A DNA stretch of 64,000 nt from Hemibagrus wyckioides (lineage: Eukaryota > Chordata > Actinopteri > Siluriformes > Bagridae), in NCBI RefSeq assembly GCF_019097595.1, contig NC_080717.1, positions 26,003,876-26,067,875 of the forward strand. The letters run 5' to 3'. Positions 1 to 9,959 of this stretch are shown here, in pieces (position 1 is the stretch's first letter; each line of letters opens with the position of its first letter). A program made the position numbers and the translations under genes. A model generated the notes under the pieces. The model was given only the letters and a program-made list of their open reading frames with translations, was not told the DNA's origin and did not search any database.

Positions 1-246
1 TCATCCATGTCTTTATGCACCTTGCTTTGGTCACTGGTGTGCAGTCATGTTGAAACAGGAAGGGGTCATCCCCAAACTGTTCCCACAAAGTTGGGGGCAT
101 GAAATTGTCCAAAATGTCTTGGTATGAAGCTGAAGCATTAAGAGTTCCTTTCACTGGAACTAAGGGGCCGAGCCCAACCCCTGAAAAACAAAACCTGAAT
201 TCAACGATTTGGAGGGGTGTCCCAAAACTTTTGGCAATATAGTGTA
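1..246 (-). mobile_element. Tc1-like transposon fragment, internally deleted
   Basis: Bases 1-190 resemble the antisense of part of the transposase gene of a very common teleost Tc1-like element. Sequence then jumps directly to a terminal repeat ending TTGGCAATATAGTGTA at 246, where TA is the expected target dinucleotide. The block between catalytic domain and terminus is missing, so this is a non-autonomous or decayed copy. Its other end lies left of the window. The family is recognised from memory of fish repeats. Confidence 0.75.
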
Positions 247-589
247 TGAGTCTTCATTTGTCTGAGTTTAAAAGAAAAATCCTGGAATTGCGTCACAATT
301 TTTTAAAAATTCAAAAATTAGGAAAATCAAGCAACAGACACATAAAAATAAATAAATCCTGGGTGGACTGATTTATTCTTAAAATAATGATATGATGACA
401 GTATGCAAACAACTGACTTCAGCATTTCAATCTCTTGACCTATGGTGCACTAACAGCACACGGCTAGTGCGAAGTATCACCGCAAACTCATAGCTACCTC
501 AAGATCATCTCCAAAGATATGATGGATTTATATGCTGGTGGATTTTATGCCCAAACAAATATCAAACCTTCCTGTAGCCATCGCGAGAC

Positions 590-665
590 ACCACCTGAAG
601 CGGGATTCGAACCCGGACCTCTCCGGCAATCTCGATCCCTCACCTGCAGAGACACGAACTGACGT
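590..665 (-). repeat. tRNA-like B-box, probable SINE remnant
   Basis: Reading the minus strand, 616-602 gives CCGGGTTCGAATCCC, a textbook pol III B box/T-loop within a T-arm stem. No convincing cloverleaf or A box surrounds it, so it is more likely a tRNA-derived SINE remnant than a working tRNA gene. Confidence 0.35.
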
Positions 666-1029
666 GCCGGATAAAATAAAAGCACTGCTCCATTAAGGAA
701 ACTAAAACAATACTTACACAAGGCAAATACAACGTAAGTAACTAAAAAGTAGCCATAGCGTCAAAAGCAGACGCTTGAGAAAAAAGATAACTTATACATA
801 AAGCAGAACAACAGGGGGGCGTGGCACAACACACATAGGAAACAACGTAGGCTATGTTGAGATATCAGCAGCACCCCTTCTGGTGGTCAGACAGGGAACT
901 GTCCCAGTATCTCCTGACACTCCCGTCGAAACTGTTTCATTTTAGCGACAAAAAAAAAAACTGATTCGTTGTCATGTGGAATGTAGTAGAACGCCCCACC
1001 TACTAATAAATGTTGTTACTATGGCAACC

Positions 1030-1200
1030 TGTAGTAATAGGAACAGCTTAATGGTGAATTCCCGGTACAGCGACTAGAGACCTGAAGCTAAAATCCCTAA
1101 TTTGTTACTACAGAAACGAAAACTAACCAACACCTCCTGACCAATCAGAATCGAAAATTCACCGTAGAAATACCATTAAACTCCTCCCAACCTTTTCGAT
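1030..1200. mobile_element. Foldback MITE remnant
   Basis: The left part contains TTAATGGTGAATTC and the right part ends ATTCACCGTAGAAATACCAT, so the edges are partial inverted complements. The internal CCAATCAGAATCGA motif is one I associate with dispersed fish MITEs. Boundaries are approximate. Confidence 0.35.
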
Positions 1201-1916
1201 TTTTTTTTTCTTATCACATGCCCCACCCACTTTTGCTCGCTATGCTTTCCGGGTTCCACAAATCTGCAAATTGGTATAGAAAATAAATCAGTCTAAAATA
1301 CTTTTTCAGGTCCATGTCAGTGCCAGAGGAAATGTGCTTCAAAGAAGTCGGGTTAAAAAAAAAAAGAAAAAGAAGAAAAATATGCGGAGGAAATGCTTCA
1401 TTGTAATTGTTATTCTAGAAATTTGGTTGATATTAAAAGAAAGAAAAAAAAGAAATGTCATTTCTTTGCAGACTAGAGATAAGCACAAACATTTGCTCCA
1501 GATGCCAAACAGATAATGAGTAATTTCCACTGGGATGGTCGCGTCTGCCGTTTCTTTCAGACGTGAAAATGAATAAATTAAATAAATAAGTAATAAATAA
1601 TAACCCAGAGAATGCATTTTAAGTTCATCTGTCACTTGAAGACACCGCTACAGGTTTGTTAATGAGCTAATACAAGCGTCTGACAAATCAGTGGGTAAAT
1701 TAACACGGCAATCTGAGATAAGTACATTTCAGTCTGAAAGTTAATTACTATGGGAGGCGATGGAGGTATTTATAGCCGAGTAATACCAGGCTGAATCGTG
1801 CCCTGGCTCTGGGGTTCACATGTAGATCATTCAGACCCAGGCTGTCAGAGAGGCAAGGAGAATCTCCCCAGCCACTTTATTAGGAATGCCTGTATGCATG
1901 CTCGTTTATCTGATCC

Positions 1917-2072
1917 AGTAGGGGTGTCCGATCTTAAATAAATGCTGTGGGGTGCATGGTGTCATTCCAATCAAGTGGAAGCTTCACCTGAGTACTGAAA
2001 GCCAAGACTGAACAGGTGGAATACATTGTGGCTCCTGCTTGATTGGAATAAGATGAGATCGGACACTCCTGA
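1917..2072. mobile_element. Palindromic MITE nested in Tc1 element
   Basis: It begins with GGGGTGTCCGATCTTA and ends with the near-complement GATCGGACACTCCTGA. Internal arms CATTCCAATCAAG and CTTGATTGGAATA also pair, so nearly the whole element can fold. The 8-mers flanking it, TCTGATCC (1909-1916) and TCTGACCA (2073-2080), agree at 6 of 8 positions and look like a hAT-type target duplication. It resembles a common fish MITE whose ends read GGGGTGTCCAATC. Confidence 0.65.
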
Positions 2073-2178
2073 TCTGACCAGTCAATCATGTGTTGGAGAC
2101 ACAAGGCATAAAATCATCACGAGTTAGTGGTCATATCCAACATCAGACTGTGACTTCAGTGTCATCAGATATGAGATC

Positions 2179-2222
2179 ACACACACACACACACACACAC
2201 ATACACACACACATACACACAC
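2179..2222. repeat. (CA)n microsatellite
   Basis: ACACAC tract with two single-base interruptions (AT). Confidence 0.95.
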
Positions 2223-2598
2223 AGCTTCTAGAGATTTACACACAATGAGCTCGAGCTAACAAAAAAGCTCATTCAAACAGCCACTTTTTACATCAGTGCT
2301 AAGCAGAAAAGCGTCTCGGGATCTCAGTAAACCTTGAAGAGCACAGAGAATTAAGGAGCTACTCCGGTTTCTACAGCACACGTGAAAGCTGAACCCGGTA
2401 CTGAAAGCTTATCTGTCGTCAGTGTGTGTAAGAAGGTTGAAGAACCCTTGCTTTAGATGAACCGAGTGTGTGAGGTAGTGTAAAGTTTGCAAAAGATCAG
2501 GATTAAATCAAAGAGAATGATATGAGTTTTTTTTATTGCGTTAAAAGTTTTTTTTTTGGTCTTTAATTGAAAAAACGCAGCCGCGCGTGAGTTCGTAC

Positions 2599-2812
2599 CT
2601 TGGATGTGTGAGTTGACCACGTTCTCCAGCCGCTCCAGCCTCTCGATGATGCGCAGCGTCTCCCCTTTATCCTCCTCCAACTTTCTCTCGGCATCTTTCT
2701 CGTGCACGGAATTGGTGATCCAGCCGACGTACAGCAGGCACGCGATGTTGGTCATGCCGCTGAGGATCACGCACGTCGACGCCAAAGTTTTCATCCGCCT
2801 CGCGCATACCAT
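2599..2812 (-). CDS. galnt18: galnt18 coding exon 1 (partial gene)
   Basis: This exon encodes residues 1-71 of polypeptide N-acetylgalactosaminyltransferase 18, a Golgi type II membrane protein of the mucin-type O-glycosylation family. The sequence shows a short basic cytosolic tail (MVCARRMK), a signal anchor at about residues 9-32 containing CVILSGMTNIACLLYVGW, and the start of a charged, probably coiled-coil stem (KLEEDKGETLRIIERLERLE). As I recall the human protein, the tail, anchor and KLEEDKG stem match closely, with a few residues absent just after the anchor. The exon ends CAAG|GTACG on the minus strand, phase 1. The ATG at 2812 is chosen because it matches the conserved N-terminus; the frame stays open upstream through microsatellites, so a longer start at 3139 is unlikely. 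The glycosyltransferase and lectin domains must lie in exons left of the window. The subfamily with GALNT8, 9 and 17 is reported to have weak or undetectable activity in vitro. Confidence 0.93.
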
Positions 2813-2868
2813 CGTCGCCACATCCCCGCACGAGCGCGCGCGCACGTGTGTGTGTGTGTGTGTGTGTG

Positions 2869-2911
<43 letters not shown>

Positions 2912-3069
2912 CGGGTGTCTCGGAGAAGAAGAAAAAAACACACACACACGTGGAGAAATCGTTTCTTCACGCGAGCACGTGACAGCCGACAGGAGAGACC
3001 GGTGGAATCTTGTCGCGAGACATCGCGCCTGCTCCGGTATGCATGAATGTCTCTGCGCGCGTGCTTTAT

Positions 3070-3112
<43 letters not shown>

Positions 3113-3140
3113 TAATATTAGACGACATAACACGGACACA
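2813..3140 (-). promoter_or_regulatory. Putative galnt18 5'UTR and core promoter
   Basis: Directly upstream of the galnt18 start the sequence becomes CpG-rich, unlike its surroundings. On the minus strand TTTATAAAGC at about 3072-3063 is a plausible TATA box, which would put transcription start near 3035-3040. Three CACGTG E-boxes occur at about 2843, 2947 and 2974. Between promoter and ATG lie a (GT)n run (2846-2869), a (GA)n run (2872-2907) and a short CA run. A CT microsatellite (3074-3107) lies just upstream of the TATA-like site. Function is inferred from position and composition only. Confidence 0.5.
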
Positions 3141-4231
3141 CATCGCGATCTATTACGTCACGATACGCTTTTATCGTCAATATGTTTTCATTCATATTCA
3201 ATTGGTTTTAATTGCAACCTGACAAATCACCTGATTTTTTTTTTTGGTAAACAGTCTTTTCCCTGCTTTTATTTTTAGACAAATACATTAATTTCTGTAC
3301 TTTAAATTAGACTTAGACTGTACTTTTTATTATTAAAAATAAATAAATAAAATACACTACTAATGTTTTGCTGGAGGATTCTCGTCCTGGTGCGTCATGT
3401 ATCATAGAAATGTTTTTCTGAGACACTTGCTATTACTTCTTTATACTGTAGTATTTTATTTTTTAATGGCTGTCGAGTAAAACATCTCCCAGCCTCAAGG
3501 TCACAGAGTGTTGAGTAAAAAATAGATTTACTCACTTGTTCCAGTTCAGCACTTTTACATGTACACTGGACTCTGATGGACAGAACTGATCAGACATGTA
3601 CATTTTGTGTTGAGTGTCTCTACATCCCTCTACATCACGGTTTGCCTTTATTCACTGTTTAATAGAATATGTTTGTTTTATTTGCTTGAAATACATAAAT
3701 AATTCAGAGTATGGTACATGCAACACCTCCCACTGTCACAGTTTACAGTTTACTCTCACTTTATTAATTAATTAATTAATTTAATAATTAATTAATTATT
3801 AATTCGCACATTAATAATCGGGTACATTAACAGTCTTTTGTTAGTGTTCAGTGTTCAGAGTAAAGTTTTGTGCCCTAATTGTAGCACAAGTATTTTATTG
3901 TATATAGACGCTTAAAACTGTAAAGCTGTACTATTTTTTCCCTTTTTTAAAAAACAAAAAACAAATAAACAAATAAACAAACATACAAACAAACAAAAAA
4001 ACAGTTGGCAAGTAGATGCATTGAAAGAAATAATTAGATCATTTAGATCAGTATCATTTTCTTTTTTCTTCTTCAACAGTTAAATGTATAAATATATAAA
4101 AGTATAAATAATAAATACTAATAAATATATGAATTATAATTATATTAAATATGAATATAAAATGTAATCAATATATAATTTAACTATAAATATAAAAAAT
4201 ATAAAAGAATGAAATGTATTCGTTTACATGA
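3141..4231. other. AT-rich intergenic sequence
   Basis: No coding signal. It contains a (TTAA)n palindromic run at about 3763-3806, an AAAC/AAAT run at about 3951-4000, and a TATAAATA-rich stretch at about 4081-4205. Confidence 0.7.
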
Positions 4232-4349
4232 ATGTCTCTCTCTCTCTCTCTCTCTCTCTTTCTATCTCTCTCTCTCGCCCTCCCTCCCTCCATCTCTCTC
4301 TCTCTCCCTCCCTCCCTCGCTCTCTCCATTTCTCTCTCTCTCTCCCTCC

Positions 4350-4410
<61 letters not shown>

Positions 4411-4416
4411 CCTCCA

Positions 4417-4457
<41 letters not shown>

Positions 4458-4781
4458 CTCCATCTCTCATGCTCTCTCTATTTCTCTCTCTCTCTCTCTC
4501 CCTCCCTCCATCTCTCTCTCTCTCTCTCCCTCCCTCCATCTTTCATTCTCTCTCTATTTCTCTCTCTCTCTCTCTCTCTCTCTACCCCCTCTCTATCTTT
4601 CTCTCTCTTTCTCTCCCTCCCTCCCTCCATATCTCTCTCTGTCTCTCTCTCTCTCTCTCTTCCTCCCTCCATATCTCTCTCTCTCTCCCTCCCTCCATCT
4701 CTCTCTCTCCATCTCTCTCTCTCTCCCTCCCTCCCTCTCTCTCTAGCCCCTTTCTATCTTTCTCTCTCTTTCTCTCCCTCC

Positions 4782-4839
<58 letters not shown>

Positions 4840-4962
4840 GTCTCTCTCTCTCTCCCTCCATCTCTCTCTCTCCATCTCTCTCTCTCTCCCTCCCTCCCTC
4901 TCTCCATTTCTCTCTCTCTCTCTCTAGCCCCTTTCTAGCTTTCTCTCTCTTTCTCTCCCTCC

Positions 4963-5006
<44 letters not shown>

Positions 5007-5017
5007 CTCTCTCTCCC
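4232..5017. repeat. 785-bp polypyrimidine (CT)n / CCCTCC tract
   Basis: The plus strand is almost pure C/T. Long (CT)n runs alternate with CCCTCCCTCCATCTC blocks and occasional TTTCTCTC or TAGCCCCTTTCTA segments. The block CTCTAGCCCC(T)TTCTA recurs near 4743 and 4923, showing amplification of longer units inside the tract. Open frames reading SLSLSL or ERERER here are artefacts. Confidence 0.95.
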
Positions 5018-7300
5018 TAAATATCTTTTTATTCAAAAAAAAAAAAATCACAATGTGTCAAAGCACCTGATTTATTGTTTTATGAACACGGTGTATTATT
5101 ACAATTTGTTATAGATTTTTCCCTCTTTTTCAGAGATAAATAGTTATTTTTTATAACAAACACAGTTTAATCGTCAATTTAGTCGCGTTTCATTTTTCTT
5201 TGACTGATAAAAAAAAAGTGAATATGAAATGTACTCAGGAATCAGCTTTAATGAAATAAACAACAAACTTTTTTTGATGTGTCAATAAAAAAACATCTCT
5301 TATGTATAAAACTTATGTATAAGTTAGAATAGTGATTATTAGTTTGCCTACAAATTGTCTTTTCTCTCAAACGCATTTATTTTCATGTCTTATTTATTGC
5401 AGACCTTTGGTGAATTCCTACATCTCAACTCGTAAAATAAATAACACCCTGAAAATCGTTGACGTCAAAATTACACCTTGCTCTCAGGTACCGAGCCGGC
5501 GCTCGTTACCGGGGTGGTACGGTAAAAAAAAAACCCTCAAACTTACATGGTTTTCACCATGTACTTTGAGCTCAGCAGGAGATCTGAGTCAGATCTAAAT
5601 GCGGGTCTTTTCTCAGAAGCTAGTCACGAATCAGAAAGCAGCACAGTGACGCGAGTCTGCTCCCAATTAATCCGGCTCTTATACAGGTGCGAAACGATAG
5701 CTATAAGAAATATTAGAAATGATAGCAAACGTCATCTCTTCAGTTCTTCAGTACAGTTCATTGCACTCAAGAATCGATAAATATTTATGAGGAATATCTT
5801 CAGTTAGCTATTTTTTATTTCCTGAAAAGGTTTTTACTTCTTTTGATGTTTTCAGTACTACATGATCCAGAAAAAATCAACCCTTAAAATTAACTGGTAT
5901 CAAGATTCATGGAATAAAGTGAGTTATTTCAATGAACCAGGCATGGTGTGCAAAAGTTTGCATCCCCCATGCTGTCTGATGGAAAAGAGAAAATCGGACA
6001 TGTGCTTTCCGACCTTAAAAAAAGTTTTTTTATTAGCAATTTAAATTCAGTTTAATTCAACAAACTTTACTGGCACGACTCACACAGCTGATCTAAAGCT
6101 GTACTTTATTTATTTTTTATTTTTTACTTAAACAGTTAAATATATAAATACATAAAAGAATAAATAGAAAAAATATAAAAATTAAATACAAATAGGTTTT
6201 ATTTTTTAAAAATGAAAATTTTATTTTTTTAAAAATATAATTCAACAAGCCTTGACTGTACACATGTACGGTATTGACAAGGTGTTAGAGAGAAGAGAAA
6301 AACTTCTCTCTTCTTTATGTTATTACAAAAAGATGAAAGTAGAGAAATGAATTGTTGGTATCTTTAAGTAAAGGAAGTAAAATTTAACAGACAAAAAACA
6401 ACAGAGACGTCATGGTGCATTGTTCATTTATTTTAAGCTATTAAACCCCAAAAAGTGCTTTCTGCCATCTAAATACTACACTGTCAAGCAATAAAGAGAA
6501 GTTTTGTTCAACAGCACACTCGCAACTAGAGACTAGAGAACGAAGAGTAGCAGCGCCACAGAGGCAGATAAACTTCAAGAGTGAACCGAGTCTACAGGAG
6601 ATCAGAGTTATGTGGAGGTTCTCTATGAAGTTTCTCGGTCATTCAGCTTACTCTGTTATCCGTAGCTAAGCTAAGGCTTATGGTATAATCGTGTAGATTA
6701 GAGTAGTGAAGGATCCATCTATGAAACATCTCCAGATCTTAAAGTCTGCCTCGTGAGCCCCTTTCAGACGAGAGGTTCACGCTGGGCTAACACACCGAGA
6801 CTCGGGAGAGAACTTTCTCCGTTCTGCTGCTTTGATCTTTGTCTTTGCTTGCTGTAATTGTGTAATAAACTCGCTCCTGGGCAGCACAGGATCCTCACCG
6901 ACAAAGGGCATGTGGGAGGGAACAGCTGAAATCATGAAATATGAATGCGAAGCACTGAAATATTAAAGGGAGGGATGATTTTCTCAGTGGGGATTTTGCA
7001 GCCAATAATTTACTACTGAGAGTTGCAGCAGTTGCTACGAGGAGGCCATGAATGATTGATCGTAAATGGGGGGAAATAGCAAAGCGCTGTAATAGCCTTT
7101 GATACGCAAGTAAAATTTAAAGCAACTCAATAAGTCCAAACAGAGACTTTGTCAGTAATATGAACGACAGAAAGTCGGCTGTGTGTGGTGTTAGAACCAG
7201 CGTATTAATATAAACCACATACTGTATAAAATCTGATATCAAACGATTTTCTGCTGATCTAAAAAATCTAACAACGCCTTCTTACTCAATAGATCGGAGA
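5018..7300. other. Non-coding, mostly unique sequence
   Basis: No supported gene. A perfect CRE-type octamer TGACGTCA lies at 5460-5467. Just downstream is a GC-rich patch (about 5487-5522) and an inverted repeat ACATGGT/ACCATGT around 5544-5563. The region 6490-7120 has balanced composition and could be regulatory, but nothing in it identifies a gene. Confidence 0.6.
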
Positions 7301-7429
7301 TCACATCAGTGCTGTGGTATGTATTTACGTATACATGAAACTAGAAAACCAGAACTATGAATATTTAGTACTATGATGTATTCCTTCTTTTGTGTCCAGT
7401 GAAGCATCTGTTGGTCATGGGAACGACAG

Positions 7430-8700
7430 ATACGAGTCCCGCACAGAACCAGAACAGTCGTCACGTCACGAGATAATGTTGGTGTAGGAAAATGTTTCCT
7501 AAAGTTTCGCTCCCAACAACGTAACACCCCAAAGTGACTCAATAATATTCAGATCTGGTGACTGTGCAGGTCATGGGATATGTTCATCACGCAAATTCTT
7601 TCGAGTATTATGCCTGCCTGTTTTTGACCTGGCCCCTTCCTTGTTTTTGCCTTTGCCTGCTCTTTGTTGTGCGGTTTGTCTTTCGTTTGGATTTTGGACT
7701 GTTTTTCTGACCCTGCATTTTGGATTTGTCAGCCCTGGACTTGGCACATTGTGTAAGGACTTTTGCTTGCTGTTTTCTGTGCCACCTTTGGCCCTGGACT
7801 TTAGACCTTGCGTAAGGATATTTTCTTGCTGTCTCCTTGTGACTGTTCTTTAGCTGGGTTCCTACAGGTGGATGTTGTTGCACTCTACTGGCTGTTCTGC
7901 CTGTGAATTCGTATTAAAGACTCACAGTATTAGCGTCTTGCATTTGGGTCCTAAATCCTTGGTGTCTGACAACAGGGTGCACATGGTCCTCCAGAACCGT
8001 TCAGTAATCCTTGGTAGTGACATGTTCATCTAGCACCAGCAGTGGGCATAGTAGTGGGGACTGGCATGATATTGCAGTCCAAACCATCACTGATCCACCA
8101 CCATGCTTCAATCTGGGCACACAAGCTTCTTTGGGGCTTTTTTACAGCATAAATATCCCGGATTTTGGATATACAGCAAAGATGGACTCATCAGAGAACA
8201 ATTAATGTTTTACATTGTCCACAGTCCAAGATTTGGCATGACTGACCAAAGGGTTTGGCTGCTGCAGCCCGACCATGAATATTGACCCTGAGGAGTTCCT
8301 GAAGAACAATTTTTCTGGAAACTGGAGAGTCGAAGTGCACATTTACTTCTGAAGCGATTTGGGCAGCTGTGGTTTTATGTTTTCTGGACACAATCCAGGT
8401 TACTGCCTGGACGTCCCCTACAGAGTGCTTCCTATTGTGTGGACGGTTGGATATGGTCCATCCTTCTCGGTGGTATGCCGTCATTACCCTGGATACCTTG
8501 GCTCTCGAAACACCACAAAGACTCGATGTCCAGGTCACAGAAGTGAGACACGCACCGGTAATTTGTCCTCTGATATGTCTCCCATTATGCTCTGTTAATT
8601 CATCCTTCACACACTGCTCTTGCTTATGGAATGTAAAATCCACCATATACAGGCATGAAGCCTCCAATACTACACTCTCAGTGTCACAGTTTCATTGTCC
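7430..8700 (-). pseudogene. Tc1-like transposase pseudogene (with insertion)
   Basis: Reading the minus strand from 8667, the first part gives a Tc1 N-terminal paired-like HTH region (GRHIRGQ, CGVSRAKVSRVMTAYHREG, NRPHNRKHSV, TAAQIASEVNV), then a DDE-domain start (LFSDES around 8190, GGGSVMVW around 8090) with an in-frame stop. After a foreign block (about 7597-7975) the C-terminal signature PAQSPDLNIIESLWGV can be read at about 7570-7515, preceded by a Trp-to-stop change. The segment carrying the second catalytic Asp is missing. This copy cannot encode a working transposase. Confidence 0.8.
7597..7975 (+). mobile_element. LTR-like block inserted in Tc1 pseudogene
   Basis: A T/G-rich block with repeated TTGCCTG/CTGGACTT motifs, an ATTAAA signal (7912-7917) and a terminal CATTTGGGTCCTAAATCC...TGACA resembles the 3' part of fish Gypsy-type LTRs. 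It sits where about 25 transposase codons should be. No coding region or primer site accompanies it, so a solo LTR or other retroelement end is the best guess. Confidence 0.4.
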
Positions 8701-9159
8701 AGCCCCTGTATGTATATATGCACAGCACGTATTGTAGACATTGGAATGTATCACAACACAATCTTCATGTCAGAATTGAATAAAGCTGTCATTCTGACAG
8801 TCAAACCTCGCCGGAATACACGCCGTTGGAAATGTTCTCGTATGTCAGCTGTCATGAAGGTGTCACGTTCGAGCTACTCATAGGGTAGTCTGGCAGAATA
8901 AAGAAAGAACACATTCTACAAGAATATTTGACATAAATCTATACATCCCAGCATGCAGCTTCATTCCGATGTTTCCTTTATCATTTTTCCAGCCCATAGT
9001 CTGAGAATCACTGATGTTGTGAGACAGAATGTGGATGCAGAGAAACTGCAGCGAGTTGAACAAACTCTCCACAGTCCAAGAACAACAACAGAACAAATGC
9101 AAATAGGCAGCAAGGTCAAAACCAGGGAGCGAGCATATGCAAAGCACAGACCGGTGCAA

Positions 9160-9174
9160 AAAAAAAAAAAAAAG
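9160..9174. repeat. Poly-A run, with unique flank
   Basis: A run of 15 A. The surrounding 8750-9244 holds nothing else I can identify. Confidence 0.8.
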
Positions 9175-9244
9175 ATGAGCGAATCCAAACAGTGAGAAAC
9201 AGAACCACAGATGGTCAAATAGTCTCATTAACATTATATTCAAA

Positions 9245-9652
9245 CTTGGAGCAGGTATTCACTCGCTGATGCTGATGACAGATCCACATGGACATCCTGA
9301 AGATACACTGTGTACTTGGTACCACTTAGAGACTGTGAAGATGGATACCAACAGTGATGCTATGATCAGGACTGTTTTGTGCTCCATCAGTGCACAGCTG
9401 ATAACATCGGCAAAATAGACTGCATCTAAAAACTAGAATAATTTTCCTGTTTGCACTTTTTGACATTTATAGAAGAGAAATAATCACACCATCCAGTGTT
9501 ACCCAGACCCTTCTGAGTCTGGTTCCTCACAAGGTTTCTTCCTCAGGGAGTTTTGCCTCACCAATTCCTTGCTTTGTTCATAAAGGATAAACTGATTAAT
9601 TAAAATGTATAATCTGTATTTATGTACTTTTGCAAAGCTGCTTTGCGACAAC
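9245..9652 (+). mobile_element. L2-like LINE 3' end (5' truncated)
   Basis: The landmarks run in the usual fish order: GATGACAGATCCACATGGAC, ACTTAGAGACTGTGAAGATGG, then GAGTCTGGTTCCTCACAAGG and TTTCTTCCTCAGGGAGTTTT, and finally AAGCTGCTTTGCGACAACAT. The same 3' segment ends the minus-strand LINE at 54865-55782, where it follows a readable RT C-terminus. This copy has no coding part. Confidence 0.7.
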
Positions 9653-9959
9653 ATAATACTTCATACCATACTATACCATATAACACTATATTACATTACA
9701 TATAATACACTTCACTGTACTATACTAGACCACACTATACTAAACTACACTATAATGCACTACAGTATAAAACACTATAGTACCACACTATATTACATTA
9801 TACCACACCACACTATAATACAATACTTCATACTATACTATACTATACTATACTATACTATACTATACTATACTATACTATACTATACTATACTATACAC
9901 TACCCTATACTACACTTCAATATACTATACTACAGTATACCGCAGTATAAAATTCTATA
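9653..9959. repeat. Degenerate TACTA/TATAC pentamer array, left shoulder
   Basis: Imperfect pentamers (TACTA, CATAC, TACAC) surround a pure (TATAC)n run at about 9833-9897. It merges without a boundary into the 35-bp satellite and looks like the ancestral or seed part of the array. Confidence 0.85.

Larger units (their letters stand above)
1870..2405 (+). mobile_element. Tc1-like element (TTTATTAGGAA terminus), decayed
   Basis: The left end CCACTTTATTAGGAATGCCT (1872-1891) is the terminus of a widespread fish Tc1-like family. The segments AATCATGTG and GCATAAAATCAT (about 2084-2117) and GCAGAAAAGCGTCTC (about 2303) match its interior in order and orientation. A 156-bp palindromic MITE interrupts it (1917-2072) and a CA microsatellite occupies 2179-2222. 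No right terminus or open transposase remains. Confidence 0.65.
1..2598 (-). other. galnt18: Start of galnt18 intron 1
   Basis: This is inferred from the exon-1 splice donor at 2598/2597 on the minus strand; the rest of the gene would lie left of the window. I see no further coding exon in this stretch. It holds transposon remnants (1-246, 1030-1200, 1870-2405), a tRNA-like B box near 602-616, a CA microsatellite (2179-2222), and otherwise AT-rich unique sequence at about 247-590, 665-1030 and 1200-1870. Confidence 0.8.

Noticed and set aside
600..665. Functional tRNA gene
   Set aside because: Only the T-arm/B box is convincing; acceptor and anticodon stems do not form.
2813..3139. Longer galnt18 start at 3139
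   Set aside because: The extension is encoded by microsatellites and lacks homology; the protein match begins at the ATG at 2812.
4209..5114. 301-codon SLSLSLPPS frame and overlapping ERERER frames
   Set aside because: Translation of the CT tract; all frames are open because the repeat contains no stop.
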